Below the pieces are notes generated by a model. That model was not told the DNA's origin, did not search any database, and was given only the letters and a program-made list of their open reading frames with translations. DNA of 64,000 nt from the NCBI GenBank assembly GCA_914767715.1, contig OU612070.1, forward strand, positions 15,329,501 to 15,393,500, in the 5' to 3' direction. A program made the position numbers and the translations under genes. Every line of letters starts with the position of its first letter. The first letter of the stretch is position 1. The stretch comes from Membranipora membranacea (taxonomy: Eukaryota; Bryozoa; Gymnolaemata; Cheilostomatida; Membraniporidae). Positions 1 through 15,200 of this stretch are shown one piece after another.

Positions 1-71
1 TATCTAGCGATAAAAATAATTGATGTTTATGAACTGTATCTTTAACTGCGGACTTATATTCTTTTCTCTAG

Positions 72-214
72 GCGAGTCTGTAGAAGAGAACGCTAATCTA
101 GTAGTACGACTTCTAATCAGACGTCCCGAGTGCCTCGGACCCGCTCTCAGGGGTGAGAGTGGTGGGGGAGGTCTTCTAAAAGCTATGAAATATGGTATTG
201 TCATGAGCGAACAG
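72..214 (+). CDS. RYR: RyR exon 1 (first in window)
   Basis: Encodes [16 protein letters not shown]..., the conserved RyR segment near vertebrate RyR1 residue ~2,340. It begins with 2 nt of a split codon after an AG at 70-71 and ends in phase 0 before GTAGGA. The exon before it lies outside the window. Confidence 0.93.
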
Positions 215-3200
215 GTAGGATTTACTATGGATAACTAGATAACTAGCTAACTAGATAACTAGATATGGATAACTACATGATTATGTGGTTTGTGCTTCCA
301 TGGAGTTGCCCTGTCTCAATAATAGACTTGTACCCAAAAGTTAGGTTTGCGAGAAGACTACACGGTCACAGATAGTTTAACCCATAACAATATCCGTGAT
401 GATGATAAAATCTTAAAGTCCATGACACAACACACAGATCTTGCAAGATCACTTAACTCTCAAAATAAATGTTATCATGTTCAGATTCTCCTTGGTGAAA
501 TAATACAGCATAAAAGATATGTTTGATGTTGTAACCACTTTACCGCTCTATTTAGTAAGCCACTGTTTCAAATGCGTTGCTAATCATATAACAGAGGGTT
601 TTGAGTACTTTTGAATTGGTATAAAAAAAACCTAAAACAGTTTATCCATATAAAAAAACTTTATCGTGGCACGCTCATTCATGTGGTCGAAATCTTTATA
701 TCTTTTGTCAGATCGCTGCCGCACGAGACAGCTCTAGCTGTAATTTCCTCTTAGCTATGGCTGATAGTAACGGTAAGCCTTACCTCGCTAACTGTAAGTA
801 CGATCTGTCCAGTATGCCCTCAGAGGACGATGAGGACTATATCGATATGGGCTCAGCTATCCTCAGCTTCTACTCTACTCTGGTAGACCTGCTCGGTAGA
901 TGTGCTCCCAGTGAGGAAACTATCAAGGTAAACACAGCCTCCAACCACAGCTAGCCCCTAATGGTGTTTGAAAAGGCAATGGTGCCCACTTAACAACCGC
1001 CTACTGCCGCACACACCATTACACGCTGGCTGTGCCTCCATTCTGGGCTATATAGCTGTATTTGATATGTCAGAAATGCATTATTGTTTTGTTTTTTCAA
1101 AAAAGACATCAGTGGTCTGCCATTTGTGATGGTAAAACTGAACTTGACCCTGTTCAAATTGTCTTTTTATACATATCACGCATACTGACTCTCGTGATCT
1201 GACTGGGCATGTAGATCACTGATAAACTAGGATATCATTACCACAAAGCAGGTGTCGTAAGGCTAAGTATGCATCATGCGTGACTTGAAGTTGCGCATGT
1301 GCAAGAGCAATGAGTTTAGTCTGGGTTCTGATTGCAACTTTGGAAAGGGGAAATTGGATATCCCCTGCATAAACTGTCAATCAAAATCAGCTAATAATGA
1401 CAAGAGAGGATAACTATTAATAACAAATCCGCACGCTTTGGGGAGTATGTCACCAGAGCAGGTAGCCAATCAGATGGCTTCGGAATTCCGAGGCTCAATT
1501 TTGCAGAGATCAGCTCATGCCCAGAGCTGAGCATGCGCAGAATGCATATCACGATGCTTTGGCCGTAGACCAGGGAGCTGTAGAAAAAGTTTGATCCATA
1601 GATTTTAATCCAAACCTTGATTTTAGTAGGTAGCTTGTTGGTCAGTCAATATCTTAATCGGGTAGGAGTAATTCAGTTGATGATCAGCCGTTGATTTTGT
1701 TCCTATTGTATTGCTATTTTATTGCTGTTGTTGCGTATTCTCTCAGGCGGGAAGAAGTGATTCTGTGAGAGCTCGGGCTATTCTTCAATCTTTGGTTAGC
1801 ATGGAGGATCTTGAGGGTATTCTCTCTCTTCACTTCCTGTTACCGGAACCTTCTAAACCAGATTCAGTACCACCAGGTATGCCTAAAAACTTGTTTGTAT
1901 TGAGGAGCGAAATATAGATCGATTGCTCAATCAGGGTTCAGCAATATTCTACTGATTTTGTAGTTGTCTGCCCTCATGTCATGTGGACATAACTCACAGA
2001 GTTAGCCCATTAGTTATATAAATATACCTTGAGCTGTTGATTTGCGTCAGTGACACTCCTATTCATTTTTTTAAAGATTTGCACTGTTGTGTTTTAAGTA
2101 TAATTTACACGCACCTCTCGTAAATTGCTTCATATCGCCACTGCCATTCTTGGCATTTTGGTATCATTAAACCTGTTAATACCAGATGTTACGCATAATT
2201 TATAATTGTATTTAGTTTTCTAAAAGATTATTATTTAATTGAACTTAAAAGGGGATGCTTTATTCATAATATACTGATAACCCACAGGTCTGACTCCGGA
2301 GCACAAGGCGGCCATGTTGATGTTCTTCGAGAGAGTGTACGGTATAGATGATCAGGAGATATTCTTCAGACTCATTGAGAATGGCTTCCTGGCCGATCTG
2401 AGAACATCCACAACTCTAGATTCTGTAAGTTATGACACAAATGATCTGTAGCTAAGAACCGAATTTGCTTTGAAGGCATCTACCAATGCTTTTTTAGATT
2501 TATTGCCATGTTGGTATGAAATTGCGCAAATCTATAACATTTAAATCTTTTGTAAAGCATATCCAACCAGACCATGCATCAACTTCTTTTTGCAATTTAT
2601 TGATCGATTTTTGATTAATAAGTTATTAATTATCCTGTTATTAACAGAGTGGGATCGCAGAGAGTGATTTTGCTCTGGCACTGAACAGATATCTCTGCGG
2701 TTCAGTACTACCACTACTCACTAAGCATGCAACATTCTTTGAGAATGCTGATCACAAATCACAGCTAATGGACTCGCTGTTACACACCGTATACAGATTG
2801 AGTAAATGTAGAAGTCTCACTGCTGGACAGTTCAGGACTGTTACCGACTTCCTTGTAGCCCACACAAGGTAAGCATATATGTTTGATTCAATTTTCTCAC
2901 ACAGATCACGTGATACACTATTGTATTTATATATCTGATCGAAGAGCATGAATCAATTCATGTAGCTTGAGTACCGCGGTCAACTTTATCATTTAGGGGC
3001 GGGCATATGTCAGGTACTCATGCTAAATTGACTCTAGCGATCAGAGATACACATTAAGATACAACATACAGTGAAGTGTAGTCTCGATGTCAGTGTACAA
3101 GTTTTCTGGGACTCGAAAGTAATTCCATATCCACAGGTAAACCGCCACTGGCCTTGTGTTGGAGGGTAGAAGGGCAGCAACTCAAAATACAGGCAAATTT

Positions 3201-6200
3201 AATCAACTTGATTTAGTATGTATTTGCATCAACAGATTTCTATATCAACTTATTATCAAACTAAGCATAATTCTCCTCAATCGGAACTACATTGCTGCGT
3301 CTCAAATTTTCAGTCTTAGGCAAGAGAGAAAAATTAAAATTTGGATATACTTACAGATAATAACTCTTTTTATAAACTAATTTGGTGAACTACATTGCTG
3401 TGGTAAATACTAGAAGTTTTAAAGATAAAATTTCAGCATGATTGATTGACTTGTTTGTAGAAATAAACCCTCTCAAATGTTTTACACATTCGAATCAAGT
3501 TTTGATCTTGAACATTTAAAGCTTTCCAATGTGGTTTCAATGGTCAAAAATCTTTAATTTCTCACCTTCGCTACCAATTGTGATCATTGCTGTTTGTAGC
3601 CACATGAGACCGATTATGATGATGAAGTTGTTGAGTATGCTGACAGTAGATTTACCAGCACTGACAGAGAACACAGTAATATCTCTACGTATGCTGACTC
3701 ATCACTATGAGAGATGCAGTACATACTACAGTAGCGGACACCCTGAGCACGGCATGGCCGGCGACGAGGAGAAGAGACTGACTATGGTGCTCTTCACTCG
3801 ACTGTTTGATGCTCTAGCCCAAAGGGTCAGTCAACACTCAACACTTTTCCATCAATTTACACTTTACAAATTTTTGTTAGTTTATATCTTCGTTGCTAAC
3901 TTGTAGGCTGGATTGACAATATGTTGTTTTATATGTCTGCTGTTGGGGGGGGGGGGGGGAGGTGAAGGTAACTGACTATGTCACTGAGGAAAGGCAAGTT
4001 AAATAGTATCCCACAACGCATTTCTACTGTGTTTAACATCGTTAATTGATCTCGCTAGCAAAATGGCAACACAGAAACTATCCTCGACATTTTTTGAGAC
4101 ACACACGGACAATCGAGTTGTTACGCAGTATTGTAATGACATACTTACTGACTGGTATATTTTTATTACATGTAGCCCTATGAACCTGAGTTATTCTCGA
4201 GAGCCCTACCATGCCTAGCTGCTATCGGCTGTGCTCTCTCCCCTGATTGTGCTGTCACTGGTAATGTGGATGACCTGCCTAGTCCTAGTACAGATGAGGC
4301 CTACGTTCCTAAGCCTACTGAAACTAAGAAGGTACCTTTACCTGCTAATGTCGGACCAGTATTGGAGAGATTTGCTGAACACTATCATGATATTTGGTGC
4401 TCACAACAGGTTAGTTTATCCGTTGCATGAAAAGCTTCTTACAATCAATCATTCATAAACTGAATGTGTCAGCATTTGCAGCAAACTCAGCATCACAATA
4501 AAAGTTAACAATTACCAGACAAAGGGGAAGCAATGCTCTAATAAGTCAGTACTTTTAATGTCTTCTCATTTGAAATGTTGCACACTGTGTTAGGCTTATC
4601 GGTAACTTATTGATGTGGCTTGATAGCTCAAAGCCTTTCTCATGGAAAACCAATGTAACCTTGATGTCCAAATGGAGGTAATGCCAATTATGATAAACTG
4701 ATTTTCCTTCAAATTTAACTTCTAAAGTTTGATATGTTGAGTGCTAGAACATTTATAAGTGATATTCTGTTACATCCCGTTACAATTTAAGACCTGGAAT
4801 ACTACAAAATCCTACCTGCAATTTGGTGAGCCCTCAGTGTGGGAGTGTGATGTTGGTTCTGACAGGCTGTTGCTCACTGATGTTTGTTGTGGTTGTAGTT
4901 GAGTGATAACTGGCAGTATGGAGAATATTACGATGAAGATGAGAGAACCCACCCTAGTCTTATAGAGTTTGTAAATCTAAGAACTAAGGTTTGTTAAAAG
5001 CATTTACTTCGAGTCGAAATTAAGAGGAATATAGGACGCTTCTTATCTTTCTGTTTTGGTAGCTTTAGACTTACACTATCTTGACAAATTATAGACGCTT
5101 TGTTCAAAAAACTTTTGTCTGCTAAATGCAGATCGTGTGAACCTGTATACAAGTAAAATTTCCTGATAAGAGAATAAATCGATGGTGCTGATAGATGAAT
5201 CAGCTTTGAGCACAAAATTGAAGATTTTGAATGTCAAGTTCATGTAAATGCTTCATAATTAGTACAGGGTTTATTTCTTGTTTTATTTTCATTTTGCCAA
5301 CAAAACAGGAACAGAAGAAGTTGATTGAGCCCGCTGATGATGCAGTGAAGGCCCTTGTAGCCTGGGGCTGGCAGATATCTTACTCTAGTCCTAATACTCG
5401 TACACAAGGTGCTCATCATACAGGCAAACCTAGCATAGCTAACATGGGTAATAGTACAGGCAGCTACTGTCCGTCCCCTATCGATCTGAAGAACGTCACT
5501 ATATCCAGAGATATGGTGGTATGTATAACTTTAACTTAAATAAATCCCCGTGTAAAACAAAACGTTATGAACAATCGGATCATTTGTTTGAAATTGGATG
5601 TGTTCGGTTAGTATTTAAGTAGATCAAGTTCGATTGAGGTTGCATGCATTTTACGTTGCTTCTCCTTCACTGATAAGCCGCAGCGTACCAGTAGAGGGGT
5701 AGCAACTCCGAATGCTGGCAAACTGTATCAAACTTTATCTGACATTCAATCAGTTTCTGTTTGAATTCATGAGTCAAATATACTTCCAACATGGAGGTGA
5801 AGCAAAAGGTGATGTTTCACCTGTTTGCATACGGAAACTTTTTTAATGAAACCTTGATCAAGATAACTTCATATGTGGCTCTTTTTGGCAGAGCTTTATC
5901 AACCAACTTGTCTGGGTATAATCTTGTCATTACTGTATTGCCTTACTCAGGGATTGGTAGACAAACTAGCAGAACATCAGCATGCTGTGTGGGCTAAGAA
6001 GAAGCGAGCACAGCTGGATGCTGTCGGAGGGGGTATACATCCACTCCTTGTACCTTATGATATGCTGACTGTGGCAGAGAAGGAGCATTACAGGAAACAT
6101 GTGACGGAACTGTTCAGGTTCCTACAGACTAACGGATTTAGGATTGCCAAGTATGTCACACCTAATCATTTAATCTGATCCATTCTCATTCTGATTCTTT

Positions 6201-9200
6201 TGATTTTGTTTAGATTTATAAATCCATATTGTAACACACCTTTATAAAATGCTGACTAACCTATTTCTCTTCCCTGCACACCTTTTCAACTGGGCCCCCA
6301 CAACAAATCTAAAAATAAATTTGTGTTGTTCTCTCCAATGTGGTGCACCACAGCTTACGAGGTGAATAGGAGCTCATCCCAATTCGGGCAATACTGATCT
6401 CATATTATGATGTTCAGAATGATTTTTGAATACTTGTCTTTGGACAGCTATTCACCGTAGATATAAGGCTTCTAAAGATTTTCTGCTACAAGCACAAATT
6501 TTACCATTACCATAACCGAGGATTAACGTACTCCTCTCCACAGCATTTTTTGATTTTTGATTCTGATTACTTTTCCTATTCCTGCCCACTAATTTAAAGT
6601 TGTAACCCTATTGTTAATTATGTTGTTGATTATTTAGCCTATGTAACCCCTCACATCTACGCTTATCCAATGTTTGCACTTACATTTATTTGATTCAAGG
6701 GAAATTTGCAATCCTGAACCGAGGGTACAAAATTATGTAACAATTCACAACTCGATTAACGATTCATTCATTCATCGTTTTTACCATTTATTTGAATTTA
6801 CCAACAGTTGAGGATTGCGAGTTTCTCTAATGTACATTTATTATGTGTTCTAACCATTGCGCTTTTGTAATCCTAGACCTCGGCTTTCAGAAACCAGCAT
6901 TCACAGTGATCATCTGGGCTACCTCAGAAATCAATCCCTCCATAATGATCCTTTTTCAGGTCTTGGTATTTTATTATTGGAATCCACGAAATGTTTATGA
7001 TTGCGTGCGGACCGCGGGCTATTTAAAGGCTAGCGTGCTGCATCCAATTTATAAACCTTTTTATTAATTTAGTGGTTTTTCGGGAATTCCATTTTGCGAC
7101 ATTGAGCAATGCAGTATTCTCCGTAACGGAAAGAACAAAAACATCAAACCCAAATACAAAATTTGCCATTTATCAAAGTCTTCCTCGAAATTTACATCTG
7201 ATTAATATTTTACTGTGAATGCTGGTTCTTATTCTGTAATCTGGCTGTTTATGTGTGAACCAAATCCTGGGTGATCGGAATAACTGACCAATAAATGATC
7301 AAGTTGGTGTCGGTCATCACACTGATTCAAATCCTCTGTCGTAAGTAATCTAGCATTTTCATTTTCCACTTTTCGTATAATCCCTTTTGCTTACTATTAT
7401 ACGCCAGCTTTGTTTCTAGATATTCCTCAATCGATTTTTTTCTCTTAACTAGCCATACACATACACACCAGCTTCAATGTTGTTAACCCCCTCCTTCCTT
7501 ACAACCATTAGGTTTTCTGCGGAAAATCTGTATCAAAGATATATTATTGTTAACTGTGGTTGAAATGTAATGACCAATGATGTATCATTGTTTGCACACT
7601 TTCTACAGATTGAACAGTCAACCTTTACATAGTTTTGCTTCTGCAGAGTGGTAGTCATTAGGTGATTGATGAAGTGATGAAAGAATGGATTGGTTTGTAA
7701 TTTTGCAGCACCGGCACAGTGCGACAGCCGTCACCAACTCGTGGTGGTAATAAGTCATTGCGATCACCCAGACAAAACTCTGTTGATGGTAACAGGAGGA
7801 CTACTCCAGATGATGATGACCCCGCTGAGCCGAACATGCTAAAGAGATTTGCATTTAGTCTGCTGGAGAAACTTCTGGAATATGTGGATAAGTCTGCTCA
7901 CACTATGGTGGTGATTCAGTCTAGTAAACACTTCACTAAGACAGACAGCTTCAATGACCAGAGCGAAGAAATCAAGTTCTTTGGCAAGGTTTGTGAATGG
8001 TTTCAGCTGGGAACTTTTTTTTAATAAAGTTTGTGACTGATATTGTTTGTAGATAACTCTGATCCATGTTGCCTGCACCAAGAGTTACTCTTAAATTAAC
8101 TACTCTGGTGATGCTGTTGGACTTGTGTCCACATCTCCTGAAGTATTACTGAAATGGAAATGAAATGTGGATATTAACCCAATCATATATTGGGCTCAGA
8201 CAAAGCCTACCAATCAAGATACATTGTAAGTCAATATATATAGTATGGTATAGTCAGAATATAAGGTTTTCTTATCACAATAATTTAAATCACTGTGAGC
8301 CTTGAAGTCTGTGTCACATCTGTTTAGGTTGTGCTGCCTTTGATGAACAAGTATTTTGCTGCCCATCAGTCATACTTCATGGGAGTTGGTGCTACCGCTG
8401 CCTCCACCAAAGAAAAAGAGATGGTTGCCTCGTAAGTATTTAAAACCAAATCAGAACTAACTGTCATAACACATAAACTATTATGCTACCAAGGAAGTTG
8501 CGCTCTACGATTCCCGACCAATCTGAGAAAGTATATTGTCTCCCTCCACTCTTGCGTTATTAACATCGACTTTTTTAATTATTATCAATTCTGGTCCTTA
8601 AAACTCATATCTATGTTATTTTTCCAGGTTATTCTGCAAACTCTCTTCCCTTTTGAGACATAAGCTTTACGCGTTCGGATCAGATATCCACATTACAGTA
8701 CAATGCCTCGTCTGTATCTGCCAAGCAGTAGATGCCAGGTATGAAAAGCTTATTAATGTTGTCCATAACAGCTGTGACCTTTGATAGCGCAAATGATCAC
8801 ATCCGAGAAGCGAGAGGTCCCGGGTTCGATTCCCGCTCTCGGCCCTAGGGATTAACCCCAACTTCTTCCTACTAAAACTAAAACTAAGAAAAACTTCAAC
8901 CAACAACTCTCACAAATCACCCATTCCTCAAACTCAGACAACTCTCATAACCACAACTCAGACAGATAGAATATACTCATCATTCTAACATCAAGGATGT
9001 GTTCTATCAGTAATAATCAAAATTGTCCCGGGGTCTTTGAGGACTATTGGTGTCAATCACCTGTACTTTGAAGAGCACGGTGTCATACCACTTCCCTCCC
9101 TGCCACATAAGACAAGACATAAAACAAGATAACTGCTGTGATTGGACCAACCAGATTGTGTGTCAAATAGATACCCTTTCTTAGGAGAAAAAGTTGTAAA

Positions 9201-12200
9201 ATGTATATAACAGCATCCCATTATATCAATTATCATAATCAGACTCATTTGATTTTCTGGTTGTCGGTGGGTACAGGACAGTGTTTTGAAAGGTCCCATT
9301 GTAGGCCACTATCCTAATTTTACCTATTAACCATATGACAGTATTTCTCTTGTCTGATTGCAGATCTGTGGTTAAGAACAGCACAGATATAGTGAGGACT
9401 CAGATGACCCCACTGTTCATGAATGCTGCCGAGGACCTGACCACCATGGTGGAAAACCTCAAGGCGGGACGGTTTAGTCACATTAAGGGAACCTTGGCTA
9501 AAGGACATCAGAGTTTAGACTATGTTCACATGGTTGTTCTACCAGTGTTATCTGCATTGTTCAGTCATCTCGCTGTACATAACTTTGGTACAGAACTGCT
9601 AGGTAGGTTTATCATAAAATGTATCAGAATCTATTGCACTACCGTCTCACACTGGTACGTTTTCATAGAGATTGGTCAAGAAATGTACTTCTTGAAATTT
9701 AGTATGGATGGATGCATGTTCAGTTCAATGTTCATGTTCAATATGCAATACTAGGATAATTTCAATCTGATTTTCGATGGAGCTTAGCCTCTGTTCTCTG
9801 GTGTCATTGTTGTAAGACTGATTTGAAGATGTCAGATTGCAACACCTTGGTTACAACCTCAGTCTAATAAACAGCTACTGTTGACCCGCAAGTCCTTGTT
9901 TTGGCACGCCAAAACATGCTAAATCAACAAAAAAGGCATCCTGGTAAAAACTTAGCCTTGTCAAGAGGCTAATTTTTTGGTTTAGGGAATTTTTTTATCC
10001 CTGAATAAAAAAAGTAGCCGTATGACAAGCCTAGTAAATACTCGATATAAAATAAAACTAAATAGTGTTCAGCGTATAAACACTAACAGTTATTGTTAGC
10101 ATTTATACACTGAGCTCTTGAGCTTCTCATACGCTATCAACATTAGTTCTGCTGGTAAAGGGTTCGATATTCTTCTCTTCCCAGATGGTCAGCACAGTAA
10201 TGGTAGGTTAAAATGGAATACAGTTTTATCTATTTTCATAAAGATGTAACCTAGGTGTTCCGCAACCCTACAGGCAATTATTAATATTGGGAATTGTGTG
10301 CTCAACTTGGTCAATGATTTTGCAAGTTGTCCCTCCACGATGAAGGAGAAAACTATTTTATTTCTTCAAGGGGTTTCCCTCTTTTAAATCTGATTTTAAT
10401 CTAATTGTAAGTAAACTCATTCTGTGGGAGTCATGGACCAAAATACATCTCGAAGCCTCATCCCAAAGATGTAAATAATTGCCTGTATGGTATTTCCTGT
10501 GATCATCCTTAGAATGATGCTCAACTCTGTTACGCTTGCATTATTGTGATTTTTTTCTTCAAGCAATCATAAAACCTTCGATTTTATAACTCAATCTTAA
10601 GCCGATAACAACCAAAATATCCGTGTACTACGATCTAGAAAGCACCGGAATTAGAATAAAGTAAATTTTAGGTTAGAATTTTATACCATCATTGATCAAA
10701 ATCCTCCCTACAATTTGTTGACGATTAGAGTGAATAACAGTTTTCCTTGCCACTTGACACAAATTAAACTAATAACATGAATTTTTCATCATTCTTCACT
10801 TTTTTTCCACCATCAATCTTTTGTTCAACTTTCACATACTACACCACTTCTTTGAAGCATGGCTCTTTTTGTCTCCTGTCATTAACGGTTTTCGCTGATA
10901 ATCAAGTGCGAAGCTATGTGCATCCAGGGGTGTCGCAACTCATAACTGTAGAGGGGAGCGATTCAAAATATATACAAATCAATGAAAGTTAGCTAGTTTT
11001 TTATTAGATCTTCTGTAGAGAATATGTCATATATATGTGGTGATGTCAAATCAACTATTTTAGTCTACAACTCGTTATACGCTGTATGTGATGTTGGGTT
11101 TGATAGCGTTCAATTCTATCGTAGTACAATGTTTGTCAGCTTAGTAGTGGACTTAGTTGGTTCTGCTGTATGTTACTGCCAATTTCTGCACAAATTTATT
11201 TATATATCTCCATACCTATCGATCAAAAGTTAAAGATTGTGATCATGAAATTTACTTTGGAGGTGTGCCTTCTTCTACAGATTGATCATCAGTATTCGTT
11301 TTGACAGTCCAAGTAATCTTTATTTTCAGTGAATGATATTCAGCTGGCCTGTTATAGAGTGCTTCATTCTTTATACACTATGGGAGCCCACAGCGAATCA
11401 TTCGTACAAAGGTTAGTAATTCATTATTTTTTCAGCCATCATTTACGTTATTGCCTTATTTTTCTGCTGGCAAAGAAAATGCTATATTGTACTGAGTTTA
11501 AACTAATTTTTAAAAATGTATATATTTATATATTGACCTTGCCACTGAAAGTAATGTTTTGTGATTATGAGAACGACCATTGTGCAATGTTATATTTTTG
11601 AGCTGTATCCACTGCTTATATACCCTTGAGTTAGTCATTGTTGTGTTGCTCTGTTACCATTGTTGTTACTATGGTTGGGGTTCGATGCTGCCTTTCAAGA
11701 TAAGACAATTCCACACTCCATATTTATATAAATGAAATATGAACTGAATATTTTGGATTACATTGACGGAAAAACTTTACAACTGAAAGTCTGTCACAAT
11801 TTAGGCTACAAAAATATCATAAATGTATATTGACAATTGTATCCTCCTGAAACACTGTGATTTTGTGAGCCATCTGAAGTCCTGAAAGATTGTCTTACCG
11901 TGGTTACGTTTTGCTATGATTTATTTTGTTTTTGACACCGATGTATATTCCTTTGCAGAGAACAATTTACCAAAGAATTGCTGAGGTAGTTGCTTTATTA
12001 TTGTTTACACCTAAATTTCCCTCTTTATAATCATCGTTAGTGGTTGAAGTTGTTGTTAACTCCCTTACTTTGGTGGTTTTCTATATAATTAAGTGGGGAC
12101 AACCCTCCATTTATGTCTAACTTATGAGGGGACAACTTTCAATGGTGGCTTTGGACTGTTCCAATAACTTGGGCCATGTATATGCTTTGGCACTGTAAAA

Positions 12201-15200
12201 TATCGCATTTGTATGATTGGTTGTGGGTAGTTGAACTGTCGAATCTCTAATGCTTTCACATTCACATAACAAATCAAAGCACACTATGAATCGCTAAGTT
12301 TTTTAGACTTCGGCCTATAGACTCATAACATGCTAGCCATAAATGTAGACTGCGCTATTTAGGAAGCTTGATGGGGTCTTGCTCCACAGACTCCTATAAC
12401 TTAGAGATCCCTGTTTGATATGTGGATAGATGTTTGCAAATCATGCATGTGTTGCAGCCATTATGTAATGAAAATGAATCGGCCAATCATACGAACCTTC
12501 TCTTAAGTGTATAATTTTCTTCACCCTGTGTGCCTGTTGTTCACCGGTTTTCAGGCTGCAGAAGACATAATATTTGGGTGATACCTGATTAGATTTATGA
12601 TTTTGTTATTGTGTATATGGAATTCTGGCTTTTAATGAGGTTTTGCAACGGCATTTGTTCATAAGCTTCCAGAAACATGTAGTGTTCTTCGTTATATCAA
12701 TCATGAACTAGCTACCACATACAAATGATCTCACAATGAACATACTTTCTTTTGTTTCATCGGAAACAAAAAATCTTACTAGTATTTAACGATGTAGAGT
12801 AGGTTGCCATCCACAGCTATAAACTAAATCATGTCATGCTATAAAAAAGACTGCACTCCACAATAACCAACCATGTCATGATAATGATTTTATGTTCTTC
12901 TTTGACTGTCTCCTTGATTCATGATTCTGTCTTGTGTAATTTTGTGGTGTCTTACCCATTTTAAACATATAAACAAATTCATCCTCTTTAATTTTGAATT
13001 TTCAATTTGAGCGTCTCTTTTCAGGCATAGACCGGCACTCGGTGAATGTGTAGCATCGTTCGCTGCTTGCTTCCCTGTCGCCTTCCTAGAACCAAAGTAC
13101 AACATCTCTAACAAATACTCCATAGTGTTCCAAGTACCGGTCGATCAAGTACAGGAGCACTCACTCGAAGCCCATGGTAAGAAATTTGAAGTATTCGACT
13201 TCCCAATAGGACAACAGGCATTTTTAACTTTTAACACATCTGTGAAGTAGAGCCGGGCTCATTCCCGTTGTTTAAATCATAGATATATGGTATGCACGCT
13301 TTTTGTCAGTCTCTCATATCAAATTGACTTTGATTTCAAATTCATTGCTTGAGTCCGGGAGACACAGCACTCGTCTCAGAACAAGTTGATCCGATTTGTC
13401 CGAATTCAGATTGTTCAAAATCTTCTGGTAAGCTGCCAGCATTTTCCAGCAAGTCAAACTCCAATTAAAGGGTAATTGAATCATACTTGATATTACTTTT
13501 TCCTATGTTTTTAATATCTTTCAGAAATTATGAGCCAATTGGCAGAAAGTATTCCGCAGCTTGATGTTATCGCTGATACAATCAAATCTCTCGCCACTCA
13601 AGAGGAAGGAAATGAGGAGAATCTTCACATTATTGAAGTCACTTTACCAATGCTATGCAGGTGGGCCGGATATGTATTCTAAATTCTTCCAAAGACGCAA
13701 TGCGCAAAACCACATCAGAATCTGTTGTCGACTCACACCTCCCTGCTGCTATTTATTTCACGGTCCATGATTCTGTATTGCAACTAAACTGATTACAGAC
13801 TGCAGATCAAAGCCCTACTCCCTCTTCCACCAGCACAGTCCAGTTCACCATTGCCACCCTATGCAACACAGCGTGCGCGTGAAAGTTTTTGGCCTTACAT
13901 GGCTAGACGAAATTGAGAGGATAGAACCTGCTGTTTGTCTAGTGATATTGGAGATTATCCGCCCACCAACTCAAAGCTTCAGTGTGTTCACATTGGCATT
14001 CATTCATAACTTTTCAGCTACTTACCAAAATGGTGGGCTTCTGGTCCTGATGGGAGTGGTCCACAGTCACAACAGGTGACCTCGGTCACCTCTGACCTTA
14101 TGAACTCTGTGCTAGGTGATGTACTTACTCTGATTCAGAAGCACATCGGCGTCGCTGACGCCCCATGGATGAATAGGATAGCCAGTAAGTGATTCAATAC
14201 AACGGCTTGAAAACAAATTTTATCTCTTTTTACCAGAGGTCTTGATAGCTCAACTACTAGCAATAGTGTTTTGACTTAGGATGCTATGGTTAATCTGGCA
14301 AAATGTAAAGCTCAGTACTTTTTTATGGGGAGATGAGTTCAAAAGTATGAACTGAGGTATTTTCTTGATGATTTATCGTTAATAAGGTTCGCCATTGTCC
14401 ATGCTTTGAACCCTGAGATTAGCGTTGGGATTACTAACACTAAACATCAGTATTAATAGCTCAGTCTTTCGGCCTGTGTATTACAAATTCACTCTGTGAA
14501 GATTTACATTGATTTCATTTGATTACTTTGATTACAGTGAGAACACAAGCCATCCTTTTCAATGCCACTGAGAGCATGCTGACTGAGTATATTATACCTA
14601 TGGCTAATAGAATACGAGGCAGAGCTGTGGATATTAGAAAGAAAGAAGAGGCTTATTGTGTGGAGAAGAGAAACAACTCTGAGAATGCATCTGACCTGGA
14701 GGAAGAACTCACTGAGGTAACATATGAGCCGAGCGGTTGCAACCTCGGCGGTTCACCCTCACTCACCATTGTAATCTTATACATTGAAATCATTTACAGT
14801 GTTAGCTTGGTAAGCTATTGTAAATTGTATGCTTCCAGTGAAGGTTTTCTCAGTCACTATTAAAATATATTGTCAAACTCGGCTAACCTTCAGAGGATTA
14901 ACAGCAAATAAAAGCAGAACCAATTGCAGAACAGAGAGGTTTCAGAAAAAGTAGTTTATTCATTCAATTTTTTTAAACCACTTCAGTGGTGAAGCCACCA
15001 ATAATGTGAGCCACGACCGCCCACTTCCCATGTGTTAGCTCACTTGAGGGATCTAGAACCTTCTTACATGGAAGGTTCAGAGTTAGTGTTCACTGATTGC
15101 TCTGACCATAATCTGTTGTTCTGTTCTACAGGAGTTCCAGGTGATGGTTAGAGATCTGTACGCCTCATATCCTGTACTGATTAGATACGTAGACCTGTAC

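Noticed and set aside
753-756. Nearer acceptor TTAG for RyR exon 2
   Set aside because: Phase does not fit exon 1; the upstream TTGTCAG at 705-711 does.
8667-8906. 79-codon frame on the - strand
   Set aside because: It is the antisense of RyR exon 13 and the SINE; such peptides are common false predictions from SINE B boxes.
10365-10405. 36-nt segment before GTAAGT in RyR intron 14
   Set aside because: Length is a multiple of three, but the required phase contains TAA.
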